Source: JBAXPV01 sp037132075
GTDB lineage: Bacteria > Bacteroidota > Bacteroidia > Bacteroidales > CAIXZF01
Assembly (NCBI GenBank): GCA_037132075.1
Contig: JBAXPV010000015.1
Coordinates: forward strand, 28,506 to 92,505
Reading direction: 5' to 3'
Length of the DNA: 64,000 nucleotides
The position numbers were made by a program, and so were the translations under genes. This document shows, piece by piece, positions 62,193 to 64,000 of this stretch. How positions within the stretch are numbered: the first letter of the stretch is position 1; every line of letters starts with the position of its first letter. The notes beneath the pieces were generated by a model. It was not told where the DNA came from and did no database searches. It saw only the letters and a list, made by a program, of their open reading frames with translations.

Positions 62193-63386
62193 ATGATTGA
62201 TTTGAATTTAAAAAATGCGAACATCCTTATTGTTGACGACAAGGTATCGAACATCGGTGTTCTGGAAGGTTTACTTGAAGAATTGGGTTATTGTAATATA
62301 AAATCGACCACTGACTCACGATTGGCCTCTGGCTTGTTTAATTCTTTTAAACCTGACATTATCTTACTTGATTTAATGATGCCCCACATGGATGGTTTTG
62401 AAGTAATGGCAGCCTTACGTTCGCAAATCCCGGCCAATACCTATCTGCCAATACTTCTACTTACAGCTGATAAAACAACAGAAGTAAAAGAACGGGCGCT
62501 TTCGGAAGGCGCAAAAGATTTTCTGACCAAACCCTTTGAGCTGAAAGAAGTCGAGCTCAGAATTCATAACATACTAGAAACTGGAAGCTTATATAATTTA
62601 CTTGAACAACAAAATCAAGTTTTGGAGGAAAAGGTAAAGGAACGAACTCTTGACTTGGAAAATGCCATTCAGCAGCTTGACCTGGCAAACAAAGAGCTGA
62701 AACTACTGGATCAGTCAAAACTTGATTTTCTGCATTTGATCAGTCATGAGATCCGGACTCCACTTAACGGGATCTTTGGTTTTGCAGACATTCTCAAATC
62801 TGAGATACAATCGACGGCATTACTGGATTATCTCAGTAGTCTTGAAGAATCAGCCAGAAGACTTGAGAGATTTTCGTATCAGGCACTGTTAATCACTGAG
62901 TTACGGACAGGTAATTATCAAATCTATGCCGAAATGGTTCCCTTGCAGGAACTTCTCATTACTGCAATCAGGAAGCATGAGGATAAAATCAGAAGCAAGT
63001 CTATTCAGGTGATCATCCAAAATGACCATGCCATAGGAGGCATCACAGTTGAGGCATCATTGGTAGAACTTTGTTTTGAAATCCTGATCGACAATGCTAT
63101 TAAGTATTCACCAAACAATGAGGTTGTTACGATAAGGATAGTACCTGGCGGGCAAACGAGCATCATTGTTGAGTTTATTGACAGGGGCCCTGGCTTCTCA
63201 GGCCTTGCCTTCGACCGTCTTTTTAATATTTTCACACTTTCCGACAAACATATCGATGAAAACACCGGCCTTAACCTGGCCCTGGTAAAACTCATCATGG
63301 ATGCCCATCAAGCTGAAATTTCTGTCAAAAACAACCCGGATGCAGGAGCCACATTGACTTTGGTATTCAAGAATTACTTTAATTGA
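62193..63386 (+). CDS. receiver-histidine kinase with altered G2 box
   Basis: 397 residues. Receiver: ILIVDDKVSNIGVLEG, Asp60 in IILLDLMMPHMDGFEV, Lys113 in FLTKPFELKEVELRI. HisKA: DFLHLISHEIRTPLNGIFGF (His185). HATPase: N-box region FEILIDNAIKYS and G1 DRGPGFSG; the G2 box is NTGLNLALVK instead of GTGLGLAL, and the segment is short. ATP binding may be altered, so this may be a weak kinase or mainly a phosphotransfer/phosphatase protein. Its closest relative in the window is the 18999-20207 product (same Asp60/His185 spacing). It starts 11 bases after the PAS kinase. Confidence 0.92.
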   Translation: MIDLNLKNANILIVDDKVSNIGVLEGLLEELGYCNIKSTTDSRLASGLFNSFKPDIILLDLMMPHMDGFEVMAALRSQIPANTYLPILLLTADKTTEVKERALSEGAKDFLTKPFELKEVELRIHNILETGSLYNLLEQQNQVLEEKVKERTLDLENAIQQLDLANKELKLLDQSKLDFLHLISHEIRTPLNGIFGFADILKSEIQSTALLDYLSSLEESARRLERFSYQALLITELRTGNYQIYAEMVPLQELLITAIRKHEDKIRSKSIQVIIQNDHAIGGITVEASLVELCFEILIDNAIKYSPNNEVVTIRIVPGGQTSIIVEFIDRGPGFSGLAFDRLFNIFTLSDKHIDENTGLNLALVKLIMDAHQAEISVKNNPDAGATLTLVFKNYFN

Positions 63387-63419
63387 AATGATTTCCATAT
63401 ATTGCACCTTAATTGAGAA

Positions 63420-63983
63420 ATGATCTTGAAAAATGTGAATAATATATCAGAAACGGCAGCGATTCTTCGTCAGAAAGCCGAAGAGCGGCTGAGAAAGAAA
63501 CTCAGCAAGACTTTAAGTCCGCAAGCTGTCAACTCCCTGGATCCAGAAGTGATGACACTCATTCATGAACTTGAAGTGCATCAGGTTGAGCTTGAAATGC
63601 AAAATGAAGATCTCGGCATAGCAAATCAACTCGCACAAGCAGCAGCTTTTAAGTATTCTGAATTATATGATTTTGCGCCTGTCGGTTACTTTACTTTGGC
63701 GCACGACGGTGAGATTTCAGCGTTAAATCTTTTAGGCTCGCAAAAGTTGGGAAAAGACCGCGCCAGCTTAATAAGCCGACACTTTGGCAGTTTTGTATCT
63801 CAAGAGACAATAGAAATCTTCAATCTTTTTCTTAAAAATGTTTTTCAAAGTGAAGAAAAAGTCTCTTGTGAGGTGATCCTTAAGCGCAATGATGACAGTT
63901 TAGCGAATGTTCACCTTTCCGGTATTCTTTCTGCCGATGGAACGCAAGTATCCACCCCACCAACCCCATCTTGTGCATCCTAA
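63420..63983 (+). pseudogene. PAS-domain signalling gene, 5' part, disrupted near 63950
   Basis: 187 residues: a helical N terminus (AAILRQKAEERLRKKLSK), a coiled segment (IHELEVHQVELEMQNEDLGI), then a PAS-like module ELYDFAPVGYFTLAHDGEIS to VHLSGILSADGTQ. That module aligns with the N-terminal block of the 52337 kinase, where the domain continues into a CKVTIVDIT end. Here, after GTQ, the sequence changes abruptly to STPPTPSCAS and a stop. The gene is therefore cut or rearranged at about 63950. The last 50 bases of the window may belong to an inserted element or a rearranged junction whose body lies outside. The intact gene was probably another PAS kinase. Confidence 0.6.
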
Positions 63984-64000
63984 CTAGGCAAATTAATTTT

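Noticed and set aside
1..64000. CRISPR arrays, transposases, prophage genes
   Set aside because: No regularly spaced repeats, DDE or serine/tyrosine recombinase motifs, or phage structural proteins were seen on either strand. The only hint of a mobile element is the broken homology at the right end.

Overview
The window looks like a chromosomal segment of a Bacteroidota bacterium, probably an environmental, non-model lineage. The evidence is three proteins with type IX secretion (T9SS) type A C-terminal sorting domains (2408-7300, 10136-12064, 39039-40100), many SPII lipoproteins, a LytS/LytTR pair, AraC regulators with an N-terminal membrane domain, GldL-like membrane motifs, promoters of the TAnnTTTG type with an upstream TTG, and a general lack of strong Shine-Dalgarno sequences. 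The order or family cannot be fixed from sequence alone.

Layout. 1-2.4 kb: the 3' end of mtaB, two small envelope genes and a Ser-Pro-Arg tRNA cluster. 2.4-12 kb: two large secreted T9SS proteins flanking an ECF sigma factor and a LytS/LytTR two-component pair whose response regulator carries an in-frame stop. 12-15.5 kb: a membrane AraC regulator, its decayed tandem copy, and scraps of a Fis-type HTH protein, an Ig-like secreted protein and a DUF4143 ATPase. 15.5-27.7 kb: small secreted proteins and lipoproteins (one a SnoaL-Cache fusion), a hybrid-kinase pair (18999-23092) and a broken FISUMP gene. 27.8-30.1 kb: PadR with two GldL-motif membrane proteins, then a broken DUF4160 gene. 30.1-35.8 kb: a compact operon of an HATPase-GNAT fusion, an outer-membrane protease/propeller/barrel protein and a B12-type radical SAM protein. 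35.9-46 kb: DUF4337, a TPR membrane protein, a T9SS protein, tRNA-Gly, a metallophosphoesterase lipoprotein, an Xre-RES toxin-antitoxin pair and a large AsmA protein. 46.1-49.5 kb: fragments of secreted-protein genes and the Era-Der-S4 housekeeping operon. 49.7-64 kb: eight consecutive signalling genes (CheB-CheR-PAS, PAS kinases, REC-kinases, a hybrid kinase and a broken stand-alone receiver), cut by the window end.

How it fits together. The last 14 kb appears to be a branched phosphorelay: membrane and soluble PAS kinases, stand-alone receivers and REC-kinase proteins without any DNA-binding output. It is related by duplication to the two-gene cassette at 19-23 kb. No transposase, CRISPR array or prophage is visible. 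Several genes are near-intact but interrupted by a single in-frame stop, which points to recent decay, assembly error or (less likely) recoding.
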